Below are positions 55,961 to 64,000 of a DNA stretch of 64,000 nucleotides, in pieces. The first letter of the stretch is position 1. Each line of letters opens with the position of its first letter. The stretch comes from Streptomyces sp. AC1-42W (GTDB lineage Bacteria; Actinomycetota; Actinomycetes; Streptomycetales; Streptomycetaceae). Both the position numbers and the translations under genes were made by a program. A model generated the notes under the pieces. It worked only from the letters and a program-made list of their open reading frames with translations. It made no database searches and was not told the DNA's origin. The stretch lies in NCBI RefSeq assembly GCF_003248355.1, contig NZ_QKWY01000001.1, positions 2,996,001 through 3,060,000 of the forward strand, given 5' to 3'.

Positions 55961-58648
55961 ATGCGCTTTCGCGGAAAGTCCATCCGCAGGAAGATCGTGG
56001 CATTGCTCGTGGTGCCGCTCGTCTCCCTCACCGCCCTCTGGGGATTCACCACCTATCTCACCGGCCGCGAGGCCGGGAAGCTGCTGAGCGCGAGCGCCGT
56101 GGTGGAGAAGGTGGGCCACCCCCTGGAGGACACCGTCCGGGTCATCCAGAGCGAGCGCCGCCAGACCCTGGTCTTCCTCGCCGACCCGCGCGCGTCCGAC
56201 GCCCTGCCCGAACTGCGCCGCCGGCGCGCCGCCACCGACCGCGTCGTGGCCGAAGTCAGCAGGAGCGCCAAGGAGAAGGACATCCGCGACGCGCTCGGCA
56301 CCACCGCCGAGAACCAGCTCAACACCATTCTCGGCGCCGCCGAAGGGCTCGGCGCGCTGCGCGACTCCGTCGACAAACGCACCATCGACCGGCTCAAGGC
56401 CATGGCCTACTACAACCGGCTGATCGACCCGACCTACCGATTCCTGTCCGGCCTGCGCACCATGGGGAACGCCTCCATGGACCAGCAGTTCCGCGCCCTG
56501 ACCGGATTATCGCGCGCCCGCGAAATGCTCGCCCGCGAGGACGCCCTGGTCGCCTCGGGCCTGCTGGCCGGCCGGCTCACCGCCCCGGAGCTGCGCCGGA
56601 TATCCGACCTCGTCGCCCAGCGCGGCATGCTCTACGAGACCAACCTCGACCCCCTCCCGGCCGCCGAGCGCCGCCGCGTCCAGGAGTACTGGCAGGGCCC
56701 CGACAGCGAACCGCTGCGCTCCGCCGAGGAGAAGATCATCGGCAAGGGGCCCACCACCGGCCCCCGCACCGCCGACGCGGCCCGCTGGCAGGAAGTCGCC
56801 CCGGCCGCCCTGGACCGGCTGGCCAACGACTCCACCGAGATGAACAACCGCCTCCGGGACCGGGGCAAACCGGCCGGCTACGGCGTCCTCATCAAGGCGG
56901 GCATCGCCGGCGTCCTCGGCTTCCTGGCCCTCCTCGTCTCCGTCTTCGTCTCCGTACGCATCGGCCGGGAACTCGTCCGCGACCTCTCCCGGCTCCGCAA
57001 GGACGCCCACGAGGTCTCCGGCGTACGCCTCCCGAGCGTGATGCGCCGCCTCGCCGCGGGCGAACAGATCGACGTCGAGACCGAGTCCCCGCACCTCCAG
57101 TACGAGCGGGACGAGATCGGCCAGGTCGGCCAGGCCCTCAACACCCTCCAGCGCGCCGCCGTCGAGGCCGCCGTCAAGCAGGCCGACATGCGCCGCGGCG
57201 TCTCCGAGGTCTTCGTCAACCTCGCCCGCCGCAACCAGGTCCTGCTGCACCGCCAGCTGACGCTCCTGGACGCCATGGAGCGACGCACCGAGAACACCGA
57301 CGAACTCGCCGACCTCTTCCGCCTCGACCACCTCACCACCCGCATGCGCCGGCACGCCGAGGGCCTGGTGATCCTCTCCGGCGCGGCCCCCTCCCGGCAG
57401 TGGCGCAAGCCCATCCAACTGATGGACGTGGTGCGCGCCGCCGTCGCCGAGGTCGAGGACTACGAGCGCATCGAGGTCCGCAGGCTGCCCCGCATCGGCG
57501 TGGGCGGCCCCGCCGTCGCCGACCTCACCCACCTGATCGCCGAACTCCTGGAGAACGCCACGGTGTTCTCGCCGCCACACACCGCCGTCCAGGTGCACGG
57601 CGAACGCGTCGCCAACGGCTTCACGCTGGAGATCCACGACCGCGGACTCGGCATGGCCCCGGACGTCCTCCTGGACGCCAACCTCCGGCTCGCCGAGACC
57701 CCCGAGTTCGAGCTGTCCGACACCGACCGCCTCGGCCTCTTCGTCGTCAGCCGGCTCGCCCAGCGCCAGAACGTCCGCGTCTCCCTCCAGCCCTCCCCGT
57801 ACGGCGGCACCACCGCCGTCGTGTTCATCCCCGCGACGCTCCTCACCGACGCCCCCGAATCGCACGGTACGGGCTTCCGCCTGGACCGCCGGTCCGAGAA
57901 GGCCATCGCCAGCAGCAGGCCCGGCGCGGCGGCGGGCCGCCCCGAGACGGGCCCGGACACCGTGCCCGGCCGGCCGGGCGGACTCTCCCCGGTCCCGACC
58001 GGGCTGATGGACCCCGCCCTGCTGAACGGCCCCGTCGAGCTGGAGGGCGACGAGCCGCTGGACTTCACCCGCGACCCGCTCCTCGAAGCGGTCACCGGCT
58101 CCGGGCTCGACCCCGTACTCGACGGCGTGCCCGACCTGGAGGACACCGAGAGCGAACGCGGCGGCATCTTCCGCGCCCGCGCGCTGCGCCGCGACGGCGA
58201 CCGCGAACAGCACCAGCAGGCCGACGACGACGGTGTACGGGCCCTGCACCCGGCCGGGGCCGGGCCGCTGCCCCGGCGCCGCCGCCCGCCCACCCTCGTC
58301 GCCGACCACGGCCGCCGCGTGGACCGGGGCGGCCGCGCCCACCCCGGCTCCGAGCAACCGGAAGCGCCCCGCAGGCCCGAACCCGCCCCGGACACCGTGG
58401 GCGGCCTGCCCCGCCGCGTCCGGCAGGCCAGCCTCGTCCCGCAACTGCGCGACGCGCCGGACACCCGTACGACGCGACCCGCCCCCGCCGGGGGCGACGA
58501 CGACATCGAGCGGGACGCGGACGAGGTACGCAGCCGTATGGCTTCGCTCCAGCGCGGCTGGCAGCGCGGCCGCCTGCAGAACGCCGAGGACCTGACCGGC
58601 CCCGGCGACACAGCACCAGGAACCACTCCGGGAGGGGACGGTCCATGA
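55961..58648 (+). CDS. Conservon sensor-kinase-like protein CvnA
   Basis: 895 aa, first gene of a cvnABCD conservon. Domains: a membrane helix (about 13-32), a large extracytoplasmic NIT-like sensor (about 35-300, nitrate/nitrite-sensing fold), a second helix (about 307-332), HAMP-like linker, a histidine-kinase ATPase domain with N-box LIAELLENATVFSPP (about 524-538) and G-boxes DRGLGMAP and DTDRLGLFVVSRLA. The dimerisation helix VNLARRNQVLLHRQLTLLD lacks an obvious HE/HD phospho-acceptor. C-terminal 250 residues disordered and Pro/Arg-rich. ATG with GGGAGAGG. Works with CvnB-D at the membrane. Confidence 0.9.
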   Translation: MRFRGKSIRRKIVALLVVPLVSLTALWGFTTYLTGREAGKLLSASAVVEKVGHPLEDTVRVIQSERRQTLVFLADPRASDALPELRRRRAATDRVVAEVSRSAKEKDIRDALGTTAENQLNTILGAAEGLGALRDSVDKRTIDRLKAMAYYNRLIDPTYRFLSGLRTMGNASMDQQFRALTGLSRAREMLAREDALVASGLLAGRLTAPELRRISDLVAQRGMLYETNLDPLPAAERRRVQEYWQGPDSEPLRSAEEKIIGKGPTTGPRTADAARWQEVAPAALDRLANDSTEMNNRLRDRGKPAGYGVLIKAGIAGVLGFLALLVSVFVSVRIGRELVRDLSRLRKDAHEVSGVRLPSVMRRLAAGEQIDVETESPHLQYERDEIGQVGQALNTLQRAAVEAAVKQADMRRGVSEVFVNLARRNQVLLHRQLTLLDAMERRTENTDELADLFRLDHLTTRMRRHAEGLVILSGAAPSRQWRKPIQLMDVVRAAVAEVEDYERIEVRRLPRIGVGGPAVADLTHLIAELLENATVFSPPHTAVQVHGERVANGFTLEIHDRGLGMAPDVLLDANLRLAETPEFELSDTDRLGLFVVSRLAQRQNVRVSLQPSPYGGTTAVVFIPATLLTDAPESHGTGFRLDRRSEKAIASSRPGAAAGRPETGPDTVPGRPGGLSPVPTGLMDPALLNGPVELEGDEPLDFTRDPLLEAVTGSGLDPVLDGVPDLEDTESERGGIFRARALRRDGDREQHQQADDDGVRALHPAGAGPLPRRRRPPTLVADHGRRVDRGGRAHPGSEQPEAPRRPEPAPDTVGGLPRRVRQASLVPQLRDAPDTRTTRPAPAGGDDDIERDADEVRSRMASLQRGWQRGRLQNAEDLTGPGDTAPGTTPGGDGP

Positions 58649-59088
58649 CCGCACCGAACGCCACCGCATCCGGCTCCGCACGCCAGGGGTCCGGCGAACT
58701 GAACTGGCTCCTCGACGAACTCGTCGAGCGCGTCGCCAGCATCCGCAAGGCGCTGGTGCTCTCCAGCGACGGCCTGCCCACCGGCGCGTCCAAGGACCTG
58801 ACGCGCGAGGACGGCGAGCACCTGGCCGCCGTCGCCTCCGGCTTCCACAGCCTGGCCAAGGGCGTCGGACGCCACTTCGAGGTGGGCAGGGTCCGCCAGA
58901 CCGTCGTGGAACTGGACGAGGCGTTCCTCTTCGTCACCGCCGCCGGCGACGGCAGCTGTCTCGCGGTCCTGGCCGAGTCCGAGTCGGACGTGGGGCAGGT
59001 GGCGTACGAGATGACGCTCATGGTCAAGCGGGTCGGCGCCCACCTGGCCAACGCGCCCCGGACGACCGGTCTGCCCTCCGGGGGGTGA
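58645..59088 (+). CDS. Roadblock/LC7 protein CvnB
   Basis: 147-aa roadblock/LC7-fold protein (LNWLLDELVERVASIRKALV, LFVTAAGDGSCLAVLAES, AYEMTLMVKRVGAHL). In MglB-type systems such proteins act as activators of a small GTPase; CvnD is here the partner. The ATG overlaps the CvnA stop (ATGA). Confidence 0.92.
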   Translation: MTAPNATASGSARQGSGELNWLLDELVERVASIRKALVLSSDGLPTGASKDLTREDGEHLAAVASGFHSLAKGVGRHFEVGRVRQTVVELDEAFLFVTAAGDGSCLAVLAESESDVGQVAYEMTLMVKRVGAHLANAPRTTGLPSGG

Positions 59089-59097
59089 GCGGACGCC

Positions 59098-59520
59098 ATG
59101 AGCGCCGCGTCGCCCGGTTCACCGCAGACCCCGGAAAGCCCGCGAACCCCCCACTGGTACGACGACGACGCGGGGCCCGTCGTCCGCCCCTACGCGATGA
59201 CCCGCGGACGCACCGGCAGCGGGTCGCGCCACCGGCTCGACCTGATCGCGATCGTCGTCCCCGAACCCGCGGCCGACGATCCGGACAGCGACCAGCTGCT
59301 CTCCCCGGAACACGTCGAGATCCTCGAACTCTGCGGTGCGCTGCCGCAGTCGATCGCCGAACTCGCCTCCTCCCTGGACCTCCCCGTCGGGGTGGTGCGG
59401 GTCCTGGTGGGCGATCTCGTCGACGACGAACTGGTGCACGTGACCCGTCCCGTTCCGCCGGCCGAGCTGCCGGACGTGAACATTCTCCGTGAGGTGATCA
59501 ATGGCCTTCGGGCGCTCTAG
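59098..59520 (+). CDS. DUF742 protein CvnC
   Basis: 140-aa DUF742 protein with winged-helix-like core: GPVVRPYAMTRGRTGSG, LLSPEHVEILELCGALPQSIAELAS and VGDLVDDELVHV. Family members occur only in conservons between the roadblock protein and the GTPase. Stop codon overlaps the start of cvnD by 20 bases, indicating tight coupling. Confidence 0.92.
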   Translation: MSAASPGSPQTPESPRTPHWYDDDAGPVVRPYAMTRGRTGSGSRHRLDLIAIVVPEPAADDPDSDQLLSPEHVEILELCGALPQSIAELASSLDLPVGVVRVLVGDLVDDELVHVTRPVPPAELPDVNILREVINGLRAL

Positions 59521-60106
59521 CCGCGGCAGGCGGCCCGTGGAGCCCGTCACCCTCAAGATCCTGGTGGCGGGCGGCTTCGGCGTGGGCAAGACCACCCTGG
59601 TCGGCGCGGTCAGCGAGATCCGGCCGCTGCGCACGGAGGAGCGGCTGACCGAGGCGGGGCGTCCGGTGGACGACCTGGACGGCGTCGAGGCGAAGACCAC
59701 GACGACCGTCGCCATGGACTTCGGCCGGATCACGCTCCGCGAGGACCTGGTGCTGTACCTGTTCGGCACACCGGGCCAGGACCGGTTCTGGTTCCTCTGG
59801 GACGAGCTGGCCCAGGGCGCGCTGGGAGCGGTGGTGCTCGCGGACACCCGGCGGTTGCGGGACTGCTTCGCCGCCGTCGACTACTTCGAGCGCCGCGCGA
59901 TCCCGTTCGCGGTCGCCGTCAACTGCTTCGAGGGCGCCGAACGGTTCCCGGAGGCGACGGTACGGGCGGCGCTCGACCTGGACCCGGAGGTGCCGGTCCT
60001 GATGTGCGACGCGCGGAACCGCTCCTCGGCGCGGGACGTGCTGGTGTCCGTCGTCGAACACGCCCTGGCCCGCGCCGACCGCCCCCGCGAGCCGGTGACG
60101 ACCTAG
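59501..60106 (+). CDS. Small GTP-binding protein CvnD
   Basis: 201-aa Ras-like/MglA-type GTPase: P-loop VAGGFGVGKTTLVG (Lys30), switch II FGTPGQDRFWF (about residue 86), NCFEG and CDARNRSS for base recognition. Expected to cycle with CvnB as GAP-like partner. No cvnE P450 or other effector follows; the next gene is on the other strand. ATG inside the end of cvnC. Confidence 0.93.
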   Translation: MAFGRSSRGRRPVEPVTLKILVAGGFGVGKTTLVGAVSEIRPLRTEERLTEAGRPVDDLDGVEAKTTTTVAMDFGRITLREDLVLYLFGTPGQDRFWFLWDELAQGALGAVVLADTRRLRDCFAAVDYFERRAIPFAVAVNCFEGAERFPEATVRAALDLDPEVPVLMCDARNRSSARDVLVSVVEHALARADRPREPVTT

Positions 60107-60456
60107 AGTCCCCCGTTCTCCGCGAGCCACTTCTCGGCGGTCCGCGCCAGTTCGTGGTCCCGCCCGGCCAGCATCATCCGGATCATCTGGGCATCGCCGC
60201 GCAGCGACCAGGCCGGGTGTCCGAAGGTGGCCGGATTGTTCTTCTCGATCAGGAAGTGCGCGGGCCAGGCCGTGCCGTAGCCGATGAGCGGCAGCGCGGC
60301 CAGATACCGCTTGCGGCCGCGCGCCAGCCCGTACGCGGATAGGGCGAGCCCCGTCAGCGTGCCGGTGAGGTGCACCCAGCGCGTCGCGGCCCGCGAGTGC
60401 ATGGCGACGTAGTACGGCCAGAACTCTTCGTACGACTCGAACGTCTGCTGTGACAT
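60103..60456 (-). CDS. Mpo1-like (DUF962) protein
   Basis: 117 aa. MHSRAATRWVHLTGTLTGLAL and YGTAWPAHFLIEKNNPATFG contain the conserved His residues of the Mpo1/DUF962 family of Fe(II) dioxygenase-like membrane proteins, in yeast active on 2-hydroxy fatty acids. Two hydrophobic segments. Its end overlaps the cvnD stop by 4 bases. Confidence 0.85.
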   Translation of the reverse strand: MSQQTFESYEEFWPYYVAMHSRAATRWVHLTGTLTGLALSAYGLARGRKRYLAALPLIGYGTAWPAHFLIEKNNPATFGHPAWSLRGDAQMIRMMLAGRDHELARTAEKWLAENGGL

Positions 60457-60593
60457 ACCGGCACCGTAATCGCTCGCCCCGCAACCGGAAACGGCCGTGC
60501 GGCGTCCGAGAGGGAGAACGGGTGGCCGGAACCCACGGGGGTGGTCCCGGCCGCTCGTTCCGCGCACGGCGCGTTCCGTGCGCGGCGGCCGGC

Positions 60594-61412
60594 TCAGTGC
60601 CCCGTTCCGTGTCCGGCGACGGACCTGCGGGCCACCGGGAAGTCGAAGTAGGTGTCGGGGAACGCCTCGGGCCGGAACGTGTAGTGCCACCACTCCTCGG
60701 CCAGGTTCACGAAGCCGGCGCCGGTGAGCGTCTTCTTGAGGAACTGCCGGTTGGCGCGCTGAACCCCGCCCACACGCGGGTCGTCCGTGTGCGAGAGGGT
60801 GTCGAAGCAGTCGTAGCCGGTGCCCATGTCCACCGAGTTGTCCGGGAAGCGCTCCGTCTGCGGCGCGTAGCACGGCACCAGCGGCTCGCCCGGACGGTAC
60901 GCCCGGGTCGGCGCGGCCGGCAGCCGTACGAGCGTGAGGTCCACCGTGCTGCCCCGGCTGTGCCCGGACCGCTCCGCGATGTACCCGTCCGCGAACAGCC
61001 GGGACTTGTCCACGCGCGGGTAGAACTCGGCCTTCACCGTCTCGTCGTCCAGATCCTTCGCCCACCGCACGAAGTGGTCCACGGCCCGCTGCGGGCGGTA
61101 GCAGTCGTACACCTTCAGCGAGTAGCCCTGCCGGAGCAGTTCCCGCTGGGCGCGGCGCAGGGCCTCGGCGGCCGGCCGGGTCAGGATGCAGAGGGGCTGG
61201 CGGTAGCCGTCCACGGGCCCGCCCATGAAGGTGTGGGCGGTGGGGTAGCGCATCTCCTGGATGATCGTGGGGTCCACCGAGCGCAGCGACACGAAGGCTT
61301 CCGGCGCCTTCGGTTCGGGCTTCGCGTGCGCCGCCGGAGCGGTGGCGGTGAGGGCGAGCAGGGCGGCGGCACTGGCCGCCGGGGCACGGAGAGCGGTCGC
61401 GATACCTGTCAT
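60594..61412 (-). CDS. Secreted D-Ala-D-Ala dipeptidase, VanX-like (M15)
   Basis: 272 aa with a signal peptide (MTGIATALRAPAASAAALLA to AHAKP). Zinc peptidase of the VanX/DdpX M15D class: SGHSRGSTVDLTL (SxHxxGxAxD: first His and Asp) and EEWWHYTF (Glu and second His), with YDCYRPQRAVDHF before. Cleaves D-Ala-D-Ala dipeptides; secretion suggests cell-wall peptide turnover rather than resistance. Two fixed Cys pairs possible. ATG at 61412. Confidence 0.92.
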   Translation of the reverse strand: MTGIATALRAPAASAAALLALTATAPAAHAKPEPKAPEAFVSLRSVDPTIIQEMRYPTAHTFMGGPVDGYRQPLCILTRPAAEALRRAQRELLRQGYSLKVYDCYRPQRAVDHFVRWAKDLDDETVKAEFYPRVDKSRLFADGYIAERSGHSRGSTVDLTLVRLPAAPTRAYRPGEPLVPCYAPQTERFPDNSVDMGTGYDCFDTLSHTDDPRVGGVQRANRQFLKKTLTGAGFVNLAEEWWHYTFRPEAFPDTYFDFPVARRSVAGHGTGH

Positions 61413-61515
61413 GTGCACATCTTCCAATGCGCGGGGGAGCCCGGCGGGCGATCCGGTACAGTCCGCGCGTGTCCGCGCCCGGCCACCCGGCGCCCCCGAG
61501 GAGACGGAGCAGCCC

Positions 61516-62025
61516 GTGACCCACTCCCACTGCCCCGGCTGCGGAGCCCCGTACACCCGGCTCCCCACCCCCGACACCTGGCCCCGCACCTGCGCCGCCT
61601 GCGGCCGGACCGCCTACCGCAACCCGCTCCCGGTCGCCGTCGCCCTGCTCCCCGTGCGCCGGGGCGACACCACCGGCCTCGTCGTCATCACCCGCACCAT
61701 CGAACCCGCGCGCGGCGGCCTCGCCCTGCCCGGCGGCTTCATCGACCACGCCGAGGACTGGCGGCACGCCGTCGTCCGCGAACTGCGCGAGGAGACCGGC
61801 ATCGCGGCCAGCGCCGAGGACGTCCGCCTCGCCGACGCCCTCAGCTCGCCCGACGGACACCTCCTGCTGTTCGGCCTGCTTCCCGAGCGCCCGGCCGACA
61901 CCCTCCCGCCGTCCGCCCCCACCGACGAGACCTCCGGCCACACCCTGCTGACCGCCCCCGCCACGCTCGCCTTCCCCCTCCACACCGAGGCCGCACACCG
62001 CTGGTTCACGGGCCACTACAACTGA
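61516..62025 (+). CDS. NUDIX hydrolase with zinc ribbon
   Basis: 169 aa from the GTG at 61516. N-terminal zinc ribbon CPGCGAPY...CAACGRTAYRNP, then a Nudix fold with box GGFIDHAEDWRHAVVRELREETGI, as in NudC/ADP-ribose-type pyrophosphatases. Substrate unknown. Divergent from the VanX-like gene. Confidence 0.9.
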   Translation: MTHSHCPGCGAPYTRLPTPDTWPRTCAACGRTAYRNPLPVAVALLPVRRGDTTGLVVITRTIEPARGGLALPGGFIDHAEDWRHAVVRELREETGIAASAEDVRLADALSSPDGHLLLFGLLPERPADTLPPSAPTDETSGHTLLTAPATLAFPLHTEAAHRWFTGHYN

Positions 62026-62200
62026 GCCCCCGGCTTCCCACGAGCAACCGGCTTCCGCCGGATGTCACAGCTTCCGCCGGACCTCCCGGCTTACGCCGGC
62101 GCCCCCGGCTTCTGCCCAGCGCACCCGGTTTCTGCCCAGCGCACCCGGCTTCTGCTCGGCGCCCCCGGCTTCCCACGAGCCCCCGGCCTCCGCCGAGCCG
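62026..62200 (+). repeat. 20-bp degenerate tandem repeat array
   Basis: Units of about 20 bp of the type GCACCCGGCTTCTGCCCAGC follow each other between the NUDIX stop and the GH31 stop. Best copies are 62101-62120, 62121-62140, 62141-62160 and 62161-62180; degenerate copies run from 62026. No coding role. Confidence 0.8.
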
Positions 62201-62204
62201 CCCC

Positions 62205-64000
62205 CTACCGCTCGGCCACCCCGCCCCGTACCCGCACCGGGCGGTCCGCCTCGCCCCCGCCCTCCCGCTCCACCACGACGCGGCCGCCCTCCAGCCGGGT
62301 CACATACCGCTCGACCACCACCGGCTCCCAGCCGTCACCCGGGTCCGGAACCACCACCCCGCCCCCGCCGCGCCCCTCCACCGGAGCCCACACCTCCAGC
62401 TCCACCCCGCCGTCCGCACCCCGCACCGGAATCACCGACCCCGCCCGCGCCAGCACCGGCACCCGCGACAGCGGCGCCTCCACCACCACCTGCCCCGGCC
62501 CCTCGTACACCGCCCCGCTCACCGTGTCGTACCAGTGCCCCGGCGGCAGCGGCACCGCGCGCCGCACCACCCCGGGCTCCAGCACCGGGGCCACCAGCAG
62601 CGCCTCGCCCAGCAAAAACGCGTCCTCGCAGTCCCGCAACGCCCGGTCACCCGGCTCCGACCACCACACCGGACGCGCGTACGGCGCCCCCGTCGACGCG
62701 GCCAGCCGCGCCAGCGTCACCCAGTACGGGCGCAGCCGCTCCCGCTCCACCAGCGCCTCCCGCGCGGCCGACAGCACCGGCTCCCCGAACTCCCACGGCT
62801 CCCGGCGCCCCGCGTCGATCGCCGCATGCGTACGGAACAGCGGCAGATACGCGCCCAGCTGGAACCACCGCAGATACAGCTCCGGCGACGGCGACCCGTC
62901 GAACCCGCCCACATCCGGCCCGGAATACGGCACCCCGCACAATCCGAGCCCCAACACCAGCGCCAGCGACGCCCGCAGCCCCGGCCAGCCCGTCGCCACA
63001 TCACCCGACCAGGTACCCCCGTACCGCTGCATCCCCGCCCACCCCGACCGCGAGAACAGGAACGGCCGCTCCTCGGGGCGCAGCCGGGCCAGGCCCTCGT
63101 AACCGGCCCGCGCCATCGCCAGCCCGTACACGTTGTGCGCCTCGCGGTGATCCCCGCCCCGCCCTTCCAGGCAGTGCCGCGCCGAACGCGGCAGCGAAGG
63201 ATCACCGAACGCCGCGAACGACACCGGTTCGTTCATGTCGTGCCACACCCCGGAGAACCCCTGAGCCAGCCGCTCCGCGTACCACTCTCCCCACCACACC
63301 CGCACATCCGGATCGGTGAAGTCCGGATACACGCACACCCCCGGCCACACCTCCCCGCGCACCGCACGCCCCCGCGCGTCCCGGACGAACGCCCCCGAAC
63401 CGCCCACCGACAGCCCCGCCTCGTAGACCTCGTTCCCCCCGGCCACCGCGACCGCCGGGTCCACGATCGACACCAGCCGCACCCCGTACCCGCGCAGCTC
63501 CCGCGCCAGACCCGGCAGATCCGGGAACCGCTCCCGGTCCACCGTGAACACCCGGTGCCCGTCGTAGTGGTCGATGTCCAGATGCAGCACCGACAGCGGA
63601 AGCCCCCGCTCCCGATACCCCGCCGCAATGGAACGCACCGCCTCCGCCGACCCGAAACCCCACCGCGCGTGCTGCGGCCCCAGCGCCCAGGACGGCGGCA
63701 CCGCCGCCGCCCCCGTCAGCGCCGACCACCCCGCCAGCACCCGCGCCGGCGTCCCCGCCACCGCCCAGCAGCGCAGCGGACCCCCCTCCATCCGCACCTC
63801 CGACACGCCCGGCCGGTCATGCCCCGAACCCGCGCCCTCCGACCCCTCCCGCAGCGAAACCCGGCCCGCCCACGTGTTGTCGTGGAAGACCAGCAGCGTC
63901 CCCGCGTCCGACACCACCACCTGCACCGGCATCGTCAGATACAGCGGATCGTCACCCGGCCCGAACCGCCCGCCCGGATCGGTGTTCCACAGCGCGTACG
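62205..64000 (-). CDS. GH31 glycoside hydrolase (alpha-glucosidase-like), partial
   Basis: The gene enters from the right edge; the visible part is about 598 aa and its N-terminus lies outside. The GH31 barrel has LHLDIDHYDGHRVFTVD, then GVWHDMNEPVSF (nucleophile Asp in WxDMNE), RSGWAGMQRYGGTWSGD and VGGFDGSPSPELYLRW. C-terminal beta domains follow (VVRRAVPLPPGHWYDTVSG). Likely hydrolyses alpha-1,4 glucosides in the cytoplasm or outside; no export data because the start is missing. Confidence 0.93.
   Translation of the reverse strand, partial: YALWNTDPGGRFGPGDDPLYLTMPVQVVVSDAGTLLVFHDNTWAGRVSLREGSEGAGSGHDRPGVSEVRMEGGPLRCWAVAGTPARVLAGWSALTGAAAVPPSWALGPQHARWGFGSAEAVRSIAAGYRERGLPLSVLHLDIDHYDGHRVFTVDRERFPDLPGLARELRGYGVRLVSIVDPAVAVAGGNEVYEAGLSVGGSGAFVRDARGRAVRGEVWPGVCVYPDFTDPDVRVWWGEWYAERLAQGFSGVWHDMNEPVSFAAFGDPSLPRSARHCLEGRGGDHREAHNVYGLAMARAGYEGLARLRPEERPFLFSRSGWAGMQRYGGTWSGDVATGWPGLRASLALVLGLGLCGVPYSGPDVGGFDGSPSPELYLRWFQLGAYLPLFRTHAAIDAGRREPWEFGEPVLSAAREALVERERLRPYWVTLARLAASTGAPYARPVWWSEPGDRALRDCEDAFLLGEALLVAPVLEPGVVRRAVPLPPGHWYDTVSGAVYEGPGQVVVEAPLSRVPVLARAGSVIPVRGADGGVELEVWAPVEGRGGGGVVVPDPGDGWEPVVVERYVTRLEGGRVVVEREGGGEADRPVRVRGGVAER

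Noticed and set aside
62101..62180. Possible CRISPR array
   Set aside because: Repeats are 20-bp and contiguous without spacers.

Overview
The window is high-GC actinobacterial chromosome, almost certainly Streptomyces. Coding is dense, third codon positions are nearly all G or C, and there are long stop-free shadow frames. Marker genes agree: RbpA, a conservon, a DasR-type chitinase promoter, the FMN-riboswitch riboflavin operon with ribM, and a YczR/YczE pair. Most of the window looks like conserved core chromosome; one accessory block lies at about 16.7-27.6 kb.

Layout. 1-3.2 kb: end of a ROK-family gene facing a secreted GH18 chitinase, with a shared hairpin terminator; the chitinase promoter has two DasR-like operators. 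3.3-9.5 kb: FMN riboswitch, ribD-ribE-ribM-ribAB-ribH, then hisE-hisG and a small PH-domain membrane protein. 9.7-12.1 kb: two overlapping CNNM/CorC-type CBS membrane proteins. 12.2-15.1 kb: EccA/CbbX-like AAA ATPase and a small P-loop kinase, both leftward. 15.3-16.7 kb: Tat-exported C39-like peptidase.

Accessory block (16.7-27.6 kb). An N-terminally deleted NAD-dependent epimerase is followed by small gene fragments. Then comes a polymorphic-toxin locus: a WXG-like protein gene, then a giant RHS gene. The RHS gene has a +1 frameshift near its 5' end and is split just before its toxin tip by an IS4-family element. That element has 18-bp inverted repeats and an 8-bp target duplication, and its own transposase is frameshifted at a G6 run. 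A candidate immunity gene follows. After it come decayed ISAs1-like and TnpB-like transposases and the C-terminal end of a CHAT protease.

27.7-47.7 kb: small membrane protein, acyl-CoA dehydrogenase, small conserved proteins, Lrp/AsnC regulator, YtcJ-like amidohydrolase, polyprenol-phosphate mannose synthase (ppm), fxsA, a 24-bp-stem bidirectional terminator, rbpA with a sigma-R promoter, Atg22-like MFS transporter, glycerophosphodiesterase, yczE with divergent yczR, a two-gene FtsK-like ATPase/membrane peptide unit, ankyrin and HEAT-repeat proteins, and a fused 5-oxoprolinase.

47.7-55.1 kb: a three-gene SMC operon (kleisin-like candidate, small winged-helix-like candidate, 1601-aa SMC-like ATPase). 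It has the architecture of JetABC/MksFEB of Wadjet condensins but no JetD nuclease beside it, and its Walker B reads D-N rather than D-E. This is the strongest candidate for an underdescribed system in the window. 55.1-60.1 kb: small membrane protein and a cvnABCD conservon without the P450 gene. 60.1-64 kb: Mpo1-like protein, VanX-like dipeptidase, NUDIX hydrolase, a 20-bp degenerate repeat array and a partial GH31 glucosidase. No tRNA, rRNA or CRISPR array was recognised.
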